Source: Allium sativum
Taxonomy: Eukaryota > Streptophyta > Magnoliopsida > Asparagales > Amaryllidaceae
Direction: 5' to 3'
Length of the DNA stretch: 64,000 nucleotides
NCBI GenBank assembly: GCA_030737875.1
Contig: CM060922.1
Coordinates: 300,009,456-300,073,455 of the forward strand
Shown in pieces: positions 10,735 through 23,614 of the stretch. Under the pieces are notes generated by a model that was not told where the DNA came from, did no database searches, and worked only from the letters and a program-made list of their open reading frames with translations. Positions within the stretch are counted from its first letter, which is position 1; the number at the start of each line of letters is the position of its first letter. Both the position numbers and the translations under genes were made by a program.

Positions 10735-12042
10735 TTTGCAATCATCCAACAAGTTACCAAAGTATGACAATAAGTGCAAACATCAGGTTGCGAAGTGAAT
10801 TGGACCTCCAAAAAGTGTCAAAACCATTAATAGAAACTTTAAGCTTTGCTGGAAGAGGTTTACTTAGAGAGATTTCAACCAAGCTTTGTCTAAAACAAGA
10901 TTTTTCCTTGCCTCAGTATTGGCATCAAAACATTTAAATTTTCCAATCCTACTGGATAACAAATTCAGACCAGGAAATGTCTAAAGGACAGAAGGAATCC
11001 TCGTGGAAACTGTCCAAACAGGTGTAGACAGTACTCTCTCCTTCGCACTTTCAATTGCAGGACTCCATGTTGTAATTATAAACAGTTTACCTTCTATAAT
11101 GGCCTGTTCCAATATTGTTCTTCTTCCTTCAGCCAATGAGATTTTGAAATAGAACATTCCATTCACAAAGTTGACATGTAGCCAGCCCCTCAATTTTCAA
11201 GAACTACGACATTTCCCATGGACATCAAGATAAGGAACGTTCTTATCTAAGAAAAACACCACTATGTGATCCTTCTAAACATCAACTCCTTGAACTATCT
11301 CAAAAGGCTGGAATAGGTTTTGTGTCGAGGAAGAGAAATCACATGGTGAGCAGGAATCTGCACAGCATGGGAGAAAGGTGAAAAAAGAGGAACATTTTGG
11401 GGTTGTTGAAAAGAGTAAGGTAGCTTTATGGGTGGCACAACAGATTTGGAAGAGAACAATTACACAAACAGGTTGAGTTCAATTCACATTAGGAAATAAA
11501 GTGTGGTTTCACTAGGTTTGGGAGGGACTGCCTCAACATTACTATCCACTTTTCTCAAACTCCGAATGTTCCTTGTTCAAGCCCAATACTACATTCCAGT
11601 CGTTAGGGGAAGTCTTCAGAGTTATACTTTAGGTATAAACAACATCAACGTCTTCCCTAACAAAGAACGTCCAAGATCTCGACTACATCGCCAAGGGAGT
11701 CAGTACTTTTACCAACATCCAAAGTTTTAGATCTAACAAACAAGGTTTCACTGCTAGACACAAGCTCATGGGAGGTAATAGCGTCAGTACATCATGCAGA
11801 AGGTGCTTCAACATGCAATGTCGATAGAGGCGAGATATTGGTGTTCTCGAGACCAGATAGTGGCAGGATAGGCAATGACATTACCTTAAAAACCATTGTC
11901 TAAAGCATAGGGATTTGGATCTGATTGGAAGTCGCAACTTGGTCTACATCAGTTGACAGTGTCGAATGGGATTTGGATTATAGCTTTCCAAGTCTGGTAG
12001 CGCTGGAACCAAAACAATACTTGTTTTTCGTTTCTTCGCCAT
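10735..12042 (-). pseudogene. LINE (L1-type) ORF1 pseudogene, DUF4283 plus zinc knuckle
   Basis: The minus strand starts at ATG 12042 with MAKKRKTS and runs leftward with many stops and shifts. At 11193-10981 it reads FVNGMFYFKISLAEGRR, LFIITTWSPAIES and VLSTPVWTVSTRIP, the pattern of the DUF4283 domain in plant L1 ORF1 (F-F-F----R---L--GPW, then V-PVWVR-P--P). Downstream a CTYCHTLVTCW-type segment near 10740-10780 looks like the damaged CCHC knuckle that follows DUF4283 in these proteins. The reading is cut at about 10730 by the minus-strand LTR. ORF1 proteins bind LINE RNA. No ORF2 reverse transcriptase is seen nearby. Confidence 0.65.
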
Positions 12043-13104
12043 AGAAGGAATAAAGATGCTTTAGGAGAAAAGCAAGAGAAGCTGGAGTGGGAGGAGCTCA
12101 GAGGCGATAGGACGATAAAGAGATGAAAGAAATGGATGGATTGGCATAGAGTTTACTAAGGTCGCCATTTTTCATTTTCTAGATCTGTTATATCTGTTAT
12201 TTTTTTATTTATTAGTTATAATTGATAAATTTATTTATTATATTCAAGATTAATAATTACTAATTGCTAAAAATAAATGATAGTAATAATTTATAATTTC
12301 TAACTAATAATATTTAACAATTAACGCTATTTCCTACTAAGTGATTAAAAATATTTCATAATTAAGATAATATTTAGTAATTTTATTTAACAAATAAGTA
12401 ATCAATTTTATAATTAATGCTTTATTATAAATAGTTACAATTAAAAATTCAAAATAATAATTTATACCCATTGATTTATAATTGAATTGGAAAAGATTCA
12501 TTGTTATGCAACTTCGCTTTCAGATCCCGTTCATTCAAATATACAATGACTAACAATAAAATACACATAGTGCAAACAATATTCGATTATTGATATTTTA
12601 TTAGTTGGCGGCAAGTGAAATTGCATGGCCGGCCACAATTCATACCTAAATTTCCCTAGCGGATTCATGTCACTTTAACCCTAAATCCCAAATCCATTCC
12701 TACTGTCCAATGACAAAGATCTTTAACCACAAAACAACTCTTCATTATTATCGATGCCCTGACACTAAAATCACAATAATATGGACTATAAATATCCAGC
12801 TTCCATGGATCCTGCCTTCGGATTCCTCTCAATGCCAGGATAGTTTCAAGCCCTACAACTTTTGATGGAATTTCTAGCCGGTCACATATGTATGGCCGTA
12901 GCATCGAATTAAAGATGGTCTGGATCTTCGGTAGGAGGAGGCTAATAATGAATAGGTTTCTAAGGCTAACTTTAGTACCCTCCTCATTTCAGATTTGTTA
13001 TATTTATGAACATGAAATTGCTTCTGTTTTCTTTTAAAACAACAGATAGTTTTCTTTAAACATTATTACTGCATAGAATGAGTTAATAATGCTTTTTCTC
13101 TAAA
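12043..13104. other. AT-rich unassigned DNA left of the Copia element
   Basis: 12180-12500 is very AT-rich with no coding signal. A 79-residue open frame at 12665-12904 (minus) has no family I recognise. 13105-13109 (GCAAT) is the left target duplication of the Copia element. Confidence 0.35.
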
Positions 13105-13109
13105 GCAAT

Positions 13110-13302
13110 TAATAAAACCGATGACATTGTATATGAGAGAGTTTTATGTTACTTATCACTTTATGGGCTTGGGATTACAGCCCATTACAATTCCGCTCAA
13201 TATTATTGCTATATGTCTATATATAGCAAACGTTACCATGTATTATTACATTCTGTTGAATTACAATAAGCAATAATACAAGATTTACTTCAATTTCTAT
13301 TA
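13110..13302 (+). repeat. Copia 5' LTR
   Basis: 193 bp, TAATAAAACCG... to ...TTCAATTTCTATTA. A TATA-like TATATATAGCAAACG lies in its middle (about 13217-13231). It is followed without a gap by the tRNA-Met primer site at 13303-13314. Confidence 0.92.
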
Positions 13303-13314
13303 TGGTATCAGAGC
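13303..13314 (+). other. Copia primer-binding site (initiator tRNA-Met)
   Basis: TGGTATCAGAGC, an exact match to the standard plant initiator-Met primer site, abutting the 5' LTR. Confidence 0.92.
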
Positions 13315-13727
13315 TACTAGCCTAACGACATTAATTTTCAGATTGCAAACTCGAGAGAGAAGGTGTAATTGTATTCGTTCTCCTCAGATAATCTTCATCA
13401 CTGGAGATTACACCCCTCTCCGATCAGGATCTGTTCTTTTCAGTTTCATCTGATTGAGTATTGCCTCACCGAGAGGTAGAATCAGAGTATTTTCATCATC
13501 TCCTACGTTCTTGGCTGCAATTCCAGCCACCTGACTTTTAAGTCATCATTTGGCGTGAGATCTGGTTGCATAAATCATCAATTCTAGTGATTTTGCCATC
13601 CAAGAATCCTTTTCCTATCTGTTACACAGCATTCCTGATAGAAAATCTGGTTGCAATCGACACTTAACAGTGGTTTTGCCATCCAAGAATCCTCTTATCA
13701 TCAGAAATAGCTTTTCTTGACCACCAA
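13315..13727 (+). other. Copia untranslated leader with an internal duplication
   Basis: No coding. The phrase TTTTGCCATCCAAGAATCC occurs twice (near 13593 and 13674), each time following a copy of ATCTGGTTGCA, so a segment of about 80 bp is imperfectly duplicated just ahead of the gag start at 13728. Confidence 0.6.
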
Positions 13728-16700
13728 ATGGCTAGAACTAATAAAACAACGCTCAGTTCAGCCAATTCAGGCACCAATCCACCACCAACCATACCCCCAA
13801 TGCCAAGCTTTAAACTGATTAAACCCAAAAGCCACTTAATCACCATCCCATTAGATGAGGATAATTACATGCTTTGGAAATTTCATGTTGAGGCTGTGTT
13901 AAGAGGATATGGTCTTCTTGATTTCATCAAAGGGACAATATTTATCCCACCTGTTATGATCCATGACAAAGATGGAAATTTGGTTAGTAATGAAGACTAC
14001 CTGAGATTTCAAAAACAAGATAGCCTTCTTGTATCATGGTTAATTTCATCTATTAGTGCAAACATGTTATCAAGAGTAATAGGATGCAACACATCTTTTG
14101 TAGTATGGAATACTATTGAACAAGTTTTCAGTGCACAGTCAGCAGCAAGGGTAATGTTGTACAGAAGACAATTACAGTGTATTAGAAAAGATGAAATGCC
14201 TATGAGTGAATACCTATCCAAAGTAAAGACTCTGTGCGACAAGTTAAATTCAACTGGACATATGATTAGTGAAAGTGAGCAAGTTCTTTATATTACTGGA
14301 GGACTAGATGAAGATTATGAATCAATTGTGACATTTATAGCCTCACAAAAGACAGTACATGACTTGTAATATGTGCATTCATCTCTTCTTGCACATGAAG
14401 GAAGAGTTGAATAGAAAAGATCATCACAGTCAGAGTTTTCTGTCAACTATGCCTCCACAGCAAGAAACAAAGGTCAGCAAGAAGCAAATTCTGGTCAAAA
14501 CAACAAACAAGAAAATCAGGCATTCAGAGGTAATGCAGGACAAAGAGGTAGAGGCAGATTCAACAATAATAACAGAGTTAAATGCCAAATTTGTGAAAAA
14601 ATTGGACATGTTGCAAGCAAGTGTTATTTCAGGTTTAACACAGAGTTCAATGTAAATCAGCAAAACCAGAGAACACCTAATGTTAATGTCTTTCAAATAG
14701 GTCAACAAAGAACCAATGCTGAAGGGTCAAGAATGCAGTCACAAGGTTCAACTAATGATGATTGCAACAAATCTGATGATATAAACCTAGATGACTGGTA
14801 CCCAGATTCTGGAGCAACCAATCATGTCACCAACAACTTACAGAATCTAAATCTGGGCAACAAAAGCTACTCAGGTACGTGTTCTGTTTTAATGGGTAAT
14901 GGTGAAACTATTAGTATATCACATATAGGATGTGGTTATACCAAAGGAAAAAGGGAACTCTATTTAAACAATTTACTTAGAGTACCTAAGATTAAGAAAA
15001 ATCTGATCAGTGTTTCACAATTTGCTAATGATAACCAGGTATACTTTGAGTTTCACCCAAACTACTGCCTTGTTAGAGACTTACTAAATAAAAATATATT
15101 ACTATAGGGTAGTTTGGATAACGGGCTATACAAATTCAAGAACTTGAAGTCAAGACATGCCACTGATATTGGAACCCAATGCTATAATATTGAATATGTT
15201 ACTGATAATAATGACATGTATAAAATTTTTGATGAATGGCATTGTAAATTGGGACATCCAAACATTAAAACTGTTAAGCATGTTTTGAATGAAAATAAAA
15301 TTGATTGCAAGTGTGTACCAGATAATTATATATGCAAACATTTCCAAATTGGTAAAAGCCATAAACTTCCCTTCAATGGATCAGATACAAAGTATAGCAA
15401 GCCACTTGAGCTCATTGCTGCAGACCTATGGCCTCTCCAGTCAAAACAGATCATGGATACAGGTATTATCTCTCCTTTGTTGATGCATTTACTAGGTATA
15501 CATGGATATATCTACTTAAAAATAAATCAGATGCATATGAAATGACAGTACAGTTTGTAACACTTGTTGAGAAGAAAACAGACTGCACTGTTAAAACCAT
15601 GCAAACTGATGGTGGAGGTGTGTTTATGCCACTAAAGAAATTCTTCAAGAATAAAGGAATATTACACAGAATGACCTGCCCACACACATCAGAACAAAAT
15701 AGACTTGTTGAAAGAAAACATAGGCACATTGTTGAAACTGGGCTTACATTGATGTCACAGTCCTCAGTACCATTAAAATTCCGGTCAGAAGCCTTTATGA
15801 CATCAATTTACTTAATAAATAGAATGCCTACCAAAATCTTAAAATACAAAAGTCCATATGAAATGATGCATGGTGTGAAACTAGATTATCATAGATTATA
15901 AAGTTTTGGTTGCCTATGTTTTCCTTGCTTAAGGCCATATAATAAACACAAGTTAAATTTAAGGTCAAGTGCCTGTACATTTCTTGGTTATGCAGAGAAC
16001 CAGAAAGGTTACAAGTGCTTGAGCAATGATGGGAAGTTAAATATCTCTAGACATGTGGTGTTTGACGAACACAAATTTCCTTTTGCAGAAAAGGATACTA
16101 AAACTACCAAAAGAATTGTTCATACTGACAGGTATATTGTGGCACCACCAGAGTTAGTTGAAGATAGGGTGTTCAACAACAAACAACATGAACTTCATGA
16201 AGAAAAGGACACAGAAAGTATACCCAGCACCAGAACTAACTACAGTCCAGACAATTCAATAATTGGAGAAGGTGATGCCAACTACAATACCGACAATAAT
16301 GAAAACACTGGCATGGAAGCAATTAATGGGAACAACAATACAACTACAAGTTCAAGCAGTGATGATGAACAATATGATCAAACAAGCACCACATGATGAC
16401 AAGAGCTAAACATGGGATCTTCAAACCAAAAATATTCACTACAACCATGAGTAACAGAGAACCTACCAACTTCAATGAAGCCATAAAATGTCAAGATTGG
16501 AAAAATGCTTTGGATGAAGAATATGCAGCCCTAGTCAAAAATAAAACATGGAGTCTAGTCATTGCACCAGATCATAAGAATATCATAGGGTGTAAGTGGA
16601 CCTACAGATTGAAGAAGGCAGCAGATGGCAGCATACAAAAACGCAAGGCCAGACTGGTGGCAAAGGGATATACACAGGAATATGGTTTTGACTTCAAAGA

Positions 16701-17588
16701 GACTTTTTCCCCAGTGGTTAAACACACTACTATAAGAATAATTATATGCATTGCCTTACATAAACATTGGTGCATAAGACAACTTGATGTTTGCAATGCA
16801 TTTCTGAATGGAGATCTACAAGAGGATATATATATGGAACAACCAGATGGTTATAAAACTGCTCAAAACATGAACCTTGTGTGTAAACTAAACAAAGCCA
16901 TTTATGGTAAAAGCAAGCATCAAGAGTCTGGTATGACAAACTTAAAGACACATTCATGAAGTTGGGGTTCACTACTGCCAAGTCAGACAATTCACTTCAT
17001 ATCAAAAGAAATGGGTCTGATATCATATTTATACTAGTCTACGTGGATGATATTCTAATCATAGGCAGCAATCAAACAAAGATCAACAAGATAGTGGGTT
17101 ACTTAAGTCAAACTTTCTCCATCAAAGACTTGGGAAGATTAAATTATTTTCTAGGGATTCAAGTCATTCAGGACTCTAAAAATGAGGTCATGTTATCTCA
17201 AAGCAAGTACATTTCAGAATTACTTGTTAAAGCCAAGATGGACAAAGCCAAACCTATGCCAACCCCTATGATCAGTAATCTAAAATTATCCAAAAACAAA
17301 GGAGAAGCTATACAGAATATCAGAGAATACAGAAGCATAGTTGGTGCATTGCAATATTTAACTGTAACTAGATCAGACATTTGTTACAGTGTGAAAAAGG
17401 TTTGTCAGTTCATGCAAGCACCTCTCAATGAACATTGGACAGCCGTGAAAAGGATTCTATGTCATCTCAGTGGCACTATCAACTATGGGATTAAACTGAC
17501 AAGCAACAAGGAATTAAACATACAAGCTTACAGTGATTCAGATTGGGCATCAGATCCACATGACCGCAGAACGACATCTGGATACTTT
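13728..17588 (+). pseudogene. Copia gag-pol, part before the insertion (gag, protease, integrase, reverse transcriptase, start of RNase H)
   Basis: Gag begins at ATG 13728, with the N-terminal LDEDNYMLWKFHVEAVL segment and a UBN2-type domain. After a frame change near 14360-14370 the CCHC knuckle CQICEKIGHVASKC lies near 14580-14630. Protease motif WYPDSGATNHVT is at about 14796-14831. The GAG-pre-integrase zinc motif is at 15235-15365, with its last cysteine replaced by Phe (ICKHFQIGK). The integrase core spans about 15440-15900, with MQTDGGG and LVERKHRHI and a stop at 15899-15901. Reverse transcriptase spans about 16490-17380 with a frame change near 16910 and the catalytic YVDDI at about 17038-17052. 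RNase H starts with YSDSDWASDPHDRRTTSGY and is cut at 17593 by the nested element. Multiple lesions make it non-functional. Confidence 0.9.
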
Positions 17589-18496
17589 GTGTTTGTAATA
17601 ACCCGAAATTCTGAGCCAGTTTAAAATTTTTATTTTGGCAATTTTAGCGAATTTTGAATATTTAAAATAGATTATTTTAAATAATATCGACGAGAAATTT
17701 ATTTTGAATATAATTAGAATGTATATATTTATATGCGTCGTCGTTAGAATATAAATAATTATATATAATTATAAAAGGAATTGAAAATGGCGCGGTAGTT
17801 CGATAATTCGATTTCAAACTTCAATTGAACATACCGGGTGCGAAACAAACCGGATTTTAGTGAAACCAAAAACAATAGGATCTATTTGATAGTATCTTTC
17901 CAACGAATCCGAAAAATCAATATCTCATTGTGGGAATCAAAAGATATGTCCAATTGAAAATTCTGAATAGTCGCTATGGAATTCAGACCCTTAAAAATGG
18001 GAATTTTGCAAACGACCTCGGATTTCGACGAAACCACTTTTGTTGGATCCGCAGTGTCAGATTATTGCTAGATTCCAAATTTCATAATTTTTCGAATCAA
18101 TATGTGAGCGTGGCAAAGGAAAACGCGTTTGGCCAGTTTTAGTTGATTTTAATCGACTGGAAAATGGCCATTTTCTAACGGTCTCAGAATTCAACGAAAC
18201 TAGTTTTGTTAGGACCGTATCGTCAATACGAAGCTAGAAACTATTTTTCTGGAATTTTTAAAGTTCGTGTGTGACTCCAGTAAATTGAAATACGCGTTCA
18301 AATTCAATATATAGAGTTATATGTTGATTTCAACGAAAACTGATTGAAACGATCGAATCAGCCTACGATACATATCCCATTGTGTTCGGAATGAGGGTAA
18401 TTAGCTAGGGACGATAGGCAGTGGGTCTCATTTCGACTTCGAAAGAAAAGTCAACTATGGGGATAAAAATAAAATAGAATATTATATACTAATTTT

Positions 18497-18503
18497 TATA
18501 AAA
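18497..18503 (+). promoter_or_regulatory. Putative LTR promoter TATA box, copy A 5' LTR
   Basis: TATAAAA preceded by an AT-rich stretch and followed by a pyrimidine-rich CCTCTACCTTTCTCTCCCTC, a typical plant TATA plus start-site arrangement. It lies about 0.9 kb into the LTR. The equivalent in the other LTR is at 25855-25861, and a comparable TATA sits about 0.9 kb into the related LTRs at 41397-41403 and 34116-34122 (minus). Confidence 0.5.
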
Positions 18504-18504
18504 G

Positions 18505-18960
18505 GCCCCTCTACCTTTCTCTCCCTCCCCAAACCCGCTCAGGCCAATGAAAAAAAAAAGAAACCTACGCCCTAATCGCGTCTCCTCCCTTGGCCTCGTC
18601 GGACCACCGCCCAAGGTGGCGCAGCTCGCCGCGCACCCTCTAGACCCTGCCTTCTCCTCCTCCAATTCTGATCGCGAACACATACCCCTCGAACCCTCGT
18701 CAGCCTCCAACCCTTTCTCCACCTCGTCGACGAACCGCCGCCCAGCCTTCCAAGACCCGCCGCCGACCATCAGAGGACCCCGCGACCCTCCAGCTCCCTC
18801 TCCTCTTCCTGAGCAGCCGCGACAGCCAATGCGGGCCCCACCACCAATGTCAGTCCACCGAAGTCTGAACGGAGCCGCTGCCACCCATGCCAGCCGACAA
18901 ACCCGCGCAGATCTTTCCCCCCCTCTGCGAAAACAAAAGTAAGTTCATTCACTTTTATAT
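18505..18960 (+). other. GC-rich transcribed-leader-like block ending in a splice-donor motif
   Basis: C-rich DNA in strong contrast to the AT-rich LTR, directly downstream of the TATA box and ending in AAAA|GTAAGT at 18939. The copy in the other LTR (25861-26310) ends in AAA|GTAAGT, and the minus-strand member at 54784-61546 has an analogous C-rich block ending in GTGAGT (60266-60261). The long open frame through it (18547-18942) is not kept in the other LTR, so protein coding is unlikely. Confidence 0.5.
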
Positions 18961-19175
18961 ATATTTATTTGTTCGATATAGTCAGTTTTAAATCAGGATA
19001 AAAATTAGTTTTTAAGGGGAAGAAAGCTTTGTATTTTTAGTTAAACAAAGTTTGAATTTTTCTAGAAGTAAAGAATAGATTTTTGTTGATAAAAAGGTTT
19101 GATTTTGAACTTCGTAGAGATTCGATTTTTAACATCGTAACGAAGAGTTTTATAGTGATGAAGTAAAAAGGCGAG

Positions 19176-19413
19176 ATTTTTATATATTGAATAGCATAGT
19201 AAAAATTCGATTTTTATATATTGAATAGCATAGTAAAAATTCGATTTTTATATATTGAATAGCATAGTAAAAATTCGATTTTTATATATTGAATAGCACA
19301 GTAAAAATTAGATTTTTATATATTGAATAGCATAGTAAAAATTCGATTTTTATATATTGAATAGCATAGTAAAAATTCGATTTTTATATATTGAATAGCG
19401 AAGTAAAAATTCG
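19176..19413 (+). repeat. 34-bp tandem array in LTR A1
   Basis: Seven units of 34 bp, each containing TTTTTATATATTGAATAGCA followed by TAGTAAAAATTCGA. Single-base variants mark units (CACAG, GCGAAG). Seven units also occur in the other LTR. Confidence 0.9.
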
Positions 19414-20759
19414 ATTTTTACATATGTAGAGAATACGGGTAGCGAAAGTGACAAAAAGGCAAGAACGACAAGATTTTCTACATAAGAAGAGTCATGGAAT
19501 TTGGATAGCTATTGGTGAGAATTTCTCACTCTTCAATTTCATTTCTTGTTATATATATACACTAGGATGCAGACGGTGTTTAGTAGCACCCGACACAATC
19601 GTCCACAGACCATGGACTTGTTTGGTTGTGTAGTTAGTTAGAATATTTGAGTTGAATTGAACTGTTTGGTGAAATGAAACTGATTTGATTGATGCGTGAA
19701 TTGCGTTGGCCTTCACTAGACCGGGGATAAGGCTAGGCCTCGTCCCGTTTCTAGTATCGTGCCGTTATGCCGCAGAAATTTTCTAAAAATTAGTTAGAAA
19801 AATAAAAATATCATTTTTATTTTTGTAAATGAACTGAATAAAAATTCATGTGTTAAAATAAAATGTTTTATCGTTAAAAATATAATTTTTAACGTGAATG
19901 TGAATAAATAAATATTCATTTACAAACCGTATGGTTTGTTTATGTACACCTATTTGAAGGACTTTGATTGGGTCGATAAATTTTACACATCGCCCAACTG
20001 CACAACTAAAATCTGTGTTTGATTGTTTGAAACCCCACACGGGTGTTGGGATGAAATTTGAAGTTCACTCGTCCTAATTGATTAAATATGTCGATCGATT
20101 GATTGACAGGCTGTTATAAGCTTTGGATGTCTATATTTGATGCTTATACAGTGTAGTGCACTTTGGTTGATGGTTGATTATTTTTCAATGTTATTATATA
20201 CGTGTGATGTATGAAAATCCATATAATTAACATTATATGGTGATTGATTGGGCCTCATTCCAATTTAGAAAATAAAGAATAATATAAAATATAGGTTCAT
20301 GTGTTGACAGTACTCATCCGTTGAGATTAGTCATGTGTTGAACAAAATATTTTAACAATAAAATTTACATCTTTATCATATATGAAATCAAAAATTAACT
20401 AGAAGATATATAAGATGAGTGGTCTCCTGGATATTGATCTGATGTTGGTTTCGGCCTTCGGGGTTAATATTTAGGGAATCGTTCTCTTACTAATTTACGG
20501 TTGGAGTCTGATTTGATATCAAAAGATAGATATCCTAATTTTTATAAAATATATTAAATAACAAAAACAGTCACACGTGGACAGTACTCATTCGTTGAGA
20601 TTAGTCGTGTGTTGACAAAAATAAATATTCATTTGTTGAATAGAATATTTGAAAATAGAAATATATGAAGCCGTGTTGGTTAGATTGACGCCATTTTGAC
20701 GTGAACGATATTTATATCGATTTTATTCATTTTAAAATGAATATTGAAAAGTGATTTCA

Positions 20760-21085
20760 AAATCGAATATTTTGAAATGGAATTTGAATTGAATTAAATA
20801 GAAAACCAATTTGAATTCGAATTGAATAGAAAAATAATTGAATTTAAATTGAATAGAAAACGAATTGAATTCAAATTGAATAGAAAACCAATTTGAATTC
20901 GAATTGAATAGAAAACGAATTGAATTTAAATTGAATAGAAAACGAATTGAATTCAAATTGAATTCAAATTGAATAGAAAACTAATTTGAATTCGGATTGA
21001 ATAGAAAACGAATTGAATTCAAATTGAATAGAAAACGAATTGATTTTAAATTGAATAGAAAACGAAATGAATTCGAATCGAATTA
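20760..21085 (+). repeat. AT-rich array of about 27-bp units in LTR A1
   Basis: Repeats built from GAATTGAATT, CAAATTGAATAG and AAAAC in varying order. EcoRI-like GAATTC occurs in most units. The frame it opens on the minus strand (FNSIRFLFNLNSI-type) is a repeat artefact. Confidence 0.85.
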
Positions 21086-23525
21086 AAATCGATTTGAATT
21101 GAAATCAAATAGAAATGAAAGTAAAAAGGATTTATAATAGGAAATTCAATTTTGATTTGAATTTGAAATAAAGTTTGAAATTGTTTTTGAAACGAATTCA
21201 AAACTATTTATAAAATTCGTTTTCAAATAGAAATCGACGAAATATATATTATATATATATAATATAATGGCCTGAATAGAACGCGCCGCGGCAGTTCGTG
21301 AATTTCGACCATTAATTTCAAACGGACATTACGGGAGATCCGACCGTCGGATTCTCCTAAAACCGGAACCGTTGGGTTCGTATCGAAAAGAGATTTCTAA
21401 CGAATAATAGAAATTTGAAATCTAACGGTTGGATTTGGAGATACGTCCAAATCAAATTTGGAAAAGGTCGCTGTAAGTGCAGTTCGATGGCCGTTGATGG
21501 AAATCGACTGTACGGGCCTTGATAAAATTATTAAAAATAGTAATAATTAGTGTAAAATCATAAGAAATGATTTGGGAAAAATTGGGATGAAAAACTCTAT
21601 ATTTGAAAAGATAAAAATAGTTTTTTATCGAAATGAACTAGTTTTGAACTGAAATTAAAACCCATTTATTTTTAAATAAATAAATTGGATTTGAAATGGG
21701 TTTAAATAGAATTAATTCGTGGGTTTATCGTGAAGGGTGTTTTATATAACATTTGTTCTTTAACCCGATAAATAAATAGAATGTGATTTGGGTTTGTCGT
21801 GAACTGTGTTTTAAATGACATTAGTTCTTTAACCCAGTAAAAGGAGTTTTTAATGAATCTGCAATTAGATTGAAATGTGAATTGATAATCTAAATTATCA
21901 AATTTAGAAAATGAGCGAGAATGGAGTATTACCAGTTTTACTCCAAAGCAATAGTTAAATCTTTAATTAGATTTGAACGTGAAATGGTAATTAATTTTAC
22001 TGATAACACCGTGGTGTTAGATATGAAGTATTACCAGTTTTTCTTCATGTGATGAATAGGTCGGGATTGGGAAATAAAATAAATAATTACTTCGGTACGG
22101 TTCGCTAATCTCGACTAGTTTGGAAAACCATAATTTGGTTTGAAATGACATCCAAAGGAAGATTAAAGGATAAATTTTAAAGAATTTATCTTGGATAAAA
22201 TTAATGGGAACAATTCCCTAAGAATGTGATTTTCTTTGAATAAAAGAATATTCTGAATTGGAATGAGGCGTATGTTGTGTTTGTGTAACATTTGTTTTTA
22301 ATATACGCGGGTTGTTCGGAAAGTCCGGGTTTACACCCATTCTAAATAACCGATTCGACGATAAGTCGAAGATGAAGACGGTGGTTGAAGACCGGAAGTC
22401 TTCACATCATTTGGGTAATTACTGACGATCCTGATTGGGCTGTACACCCAAGAGGATGGAAATAGTTGGTGGTCGTCCAGACGTACTTGGAGATGGATGG
22501 ATATGCGAGGAAAGTGCCTCCGGTTTCGTTCAGACCCAGAACGAACTTGTAAATGGATTGTGTGTCTGACATTGGATTTTATTCTGTGTTGATTGATTTA
22601 TGTTAAATATATATCTGTTTAGCAGCGGAGAATTTATTCTCTTGCTTAACGCCCTTCTCTAAGACGTACGAGCTTAGAGGTTATATATCGATAGATATCA
22701 ATCGCATGGCATGAATTGCCTGTGTGGCACGCTGAGTTGCATGGATCAAGGCTTCTATTGAAAAGCAAAGTCTTGTGGTTGATGATCAAAGCACGGCCTA
22801 AGTGGAAACTTTGTGTATAGCGTGAATTCGCGAGCCTCACACCTCGGTATGAGTTAAAAACATGATACAGACTGCAGGGAGAGCACGACGTTTCTTTCTA
22901 GCTATGGTGTTGTCAGTGACTTACCAGCCCTGACATTTTTATACTTTTCACCTATGTGGTTGTTGGATGAGGCGCCTCGATTATAGGTCTATAAAGACCA
23001 GGAAACGTGTGTTCAGGAATAAATAGTCCTCTAACGTAAGAGAGGACCGACCCTGAAGATCCAGGGGTTACCCAGAGTGTGTAGTCCCGAGGCATTTGCT
23101 AGAGTGTCTCGAAGCGGAGAGGAGCTTACCCCTTGCCTCGACTCATGACGGAAATCCAATTTCCAATACTTGTATTTCGGTTTTATTTGTAGAGCCTAGT
23201 ATGGCGACATGATAGATGGTACCCATGCCGCCTAGGATTGATATTTATGATTGAAAATGTTTTGACACTATACACTTATTATAGTATCAAATGATTTGTT
23301 TTAAACGTACCAAGCATGTTTGTCTATTATAAGGGAAAAACCTATCCTCCGGCTTGCGTTGCATTGTGTGATGGGACCTGGGTCTTATAATAACTTCATT
23401 TTTCGAAAAAGCATTGCGCTGTTTATTCTATGCACTGGTGTTCTTGGGAAGAAACCCGTTCCGTGTTATACGGCGTGGTCCCTTGAATTACTCTCTTTTA
23501 AAATTGAATTAATAACTGTTTTAGT

Positions 23526-23614
23526 TCTCACACCAGTCACATGACTGACCTGGAGTTTATTGTTTTAACCTAAACTCTGGGTGCCCTTATTTTCTACATG
23601 GGCAGCTAGTAGTT
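23526..23614 (+). promoter_or_regulatory. Conserved two-hairpin block near the LTR 3' end (A1)
   Basis: CAGTC-ACAT-GACTG forms one stem-loop and TGCCC(13 nt)GGGCA a second, separated by about 30 nt containing TTTTAACCTAAACTCTGGG. The block recurs at 30885-30970, 33371-33457, 36733-36824, 55116-55200 and 62914-62998, always about 400 bp from the LTR end, including in LTRs that are otherwise strongly diverged. Function is unknown; it could be an RNA element of the retroviral-like transcript. Confidence 0.65.

Noticed and set aside
12665..12904. 79-codon minus-strand frame as a host gene
   Set aside because: Mixed composition looks plausible, but no homologous family, start context or neighbouring exon could be recognised, so it is left as unassigned DNA.
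18547..18942. 131-codon Pro-rich open frame in LTR A1, and an overlapping minus-strand frame
   Set aside because: The corresponding block in the other LTR (25900-26310) has small indels that break the frame. Composition reflects the GC-rich leader, and no domain is recognisable.
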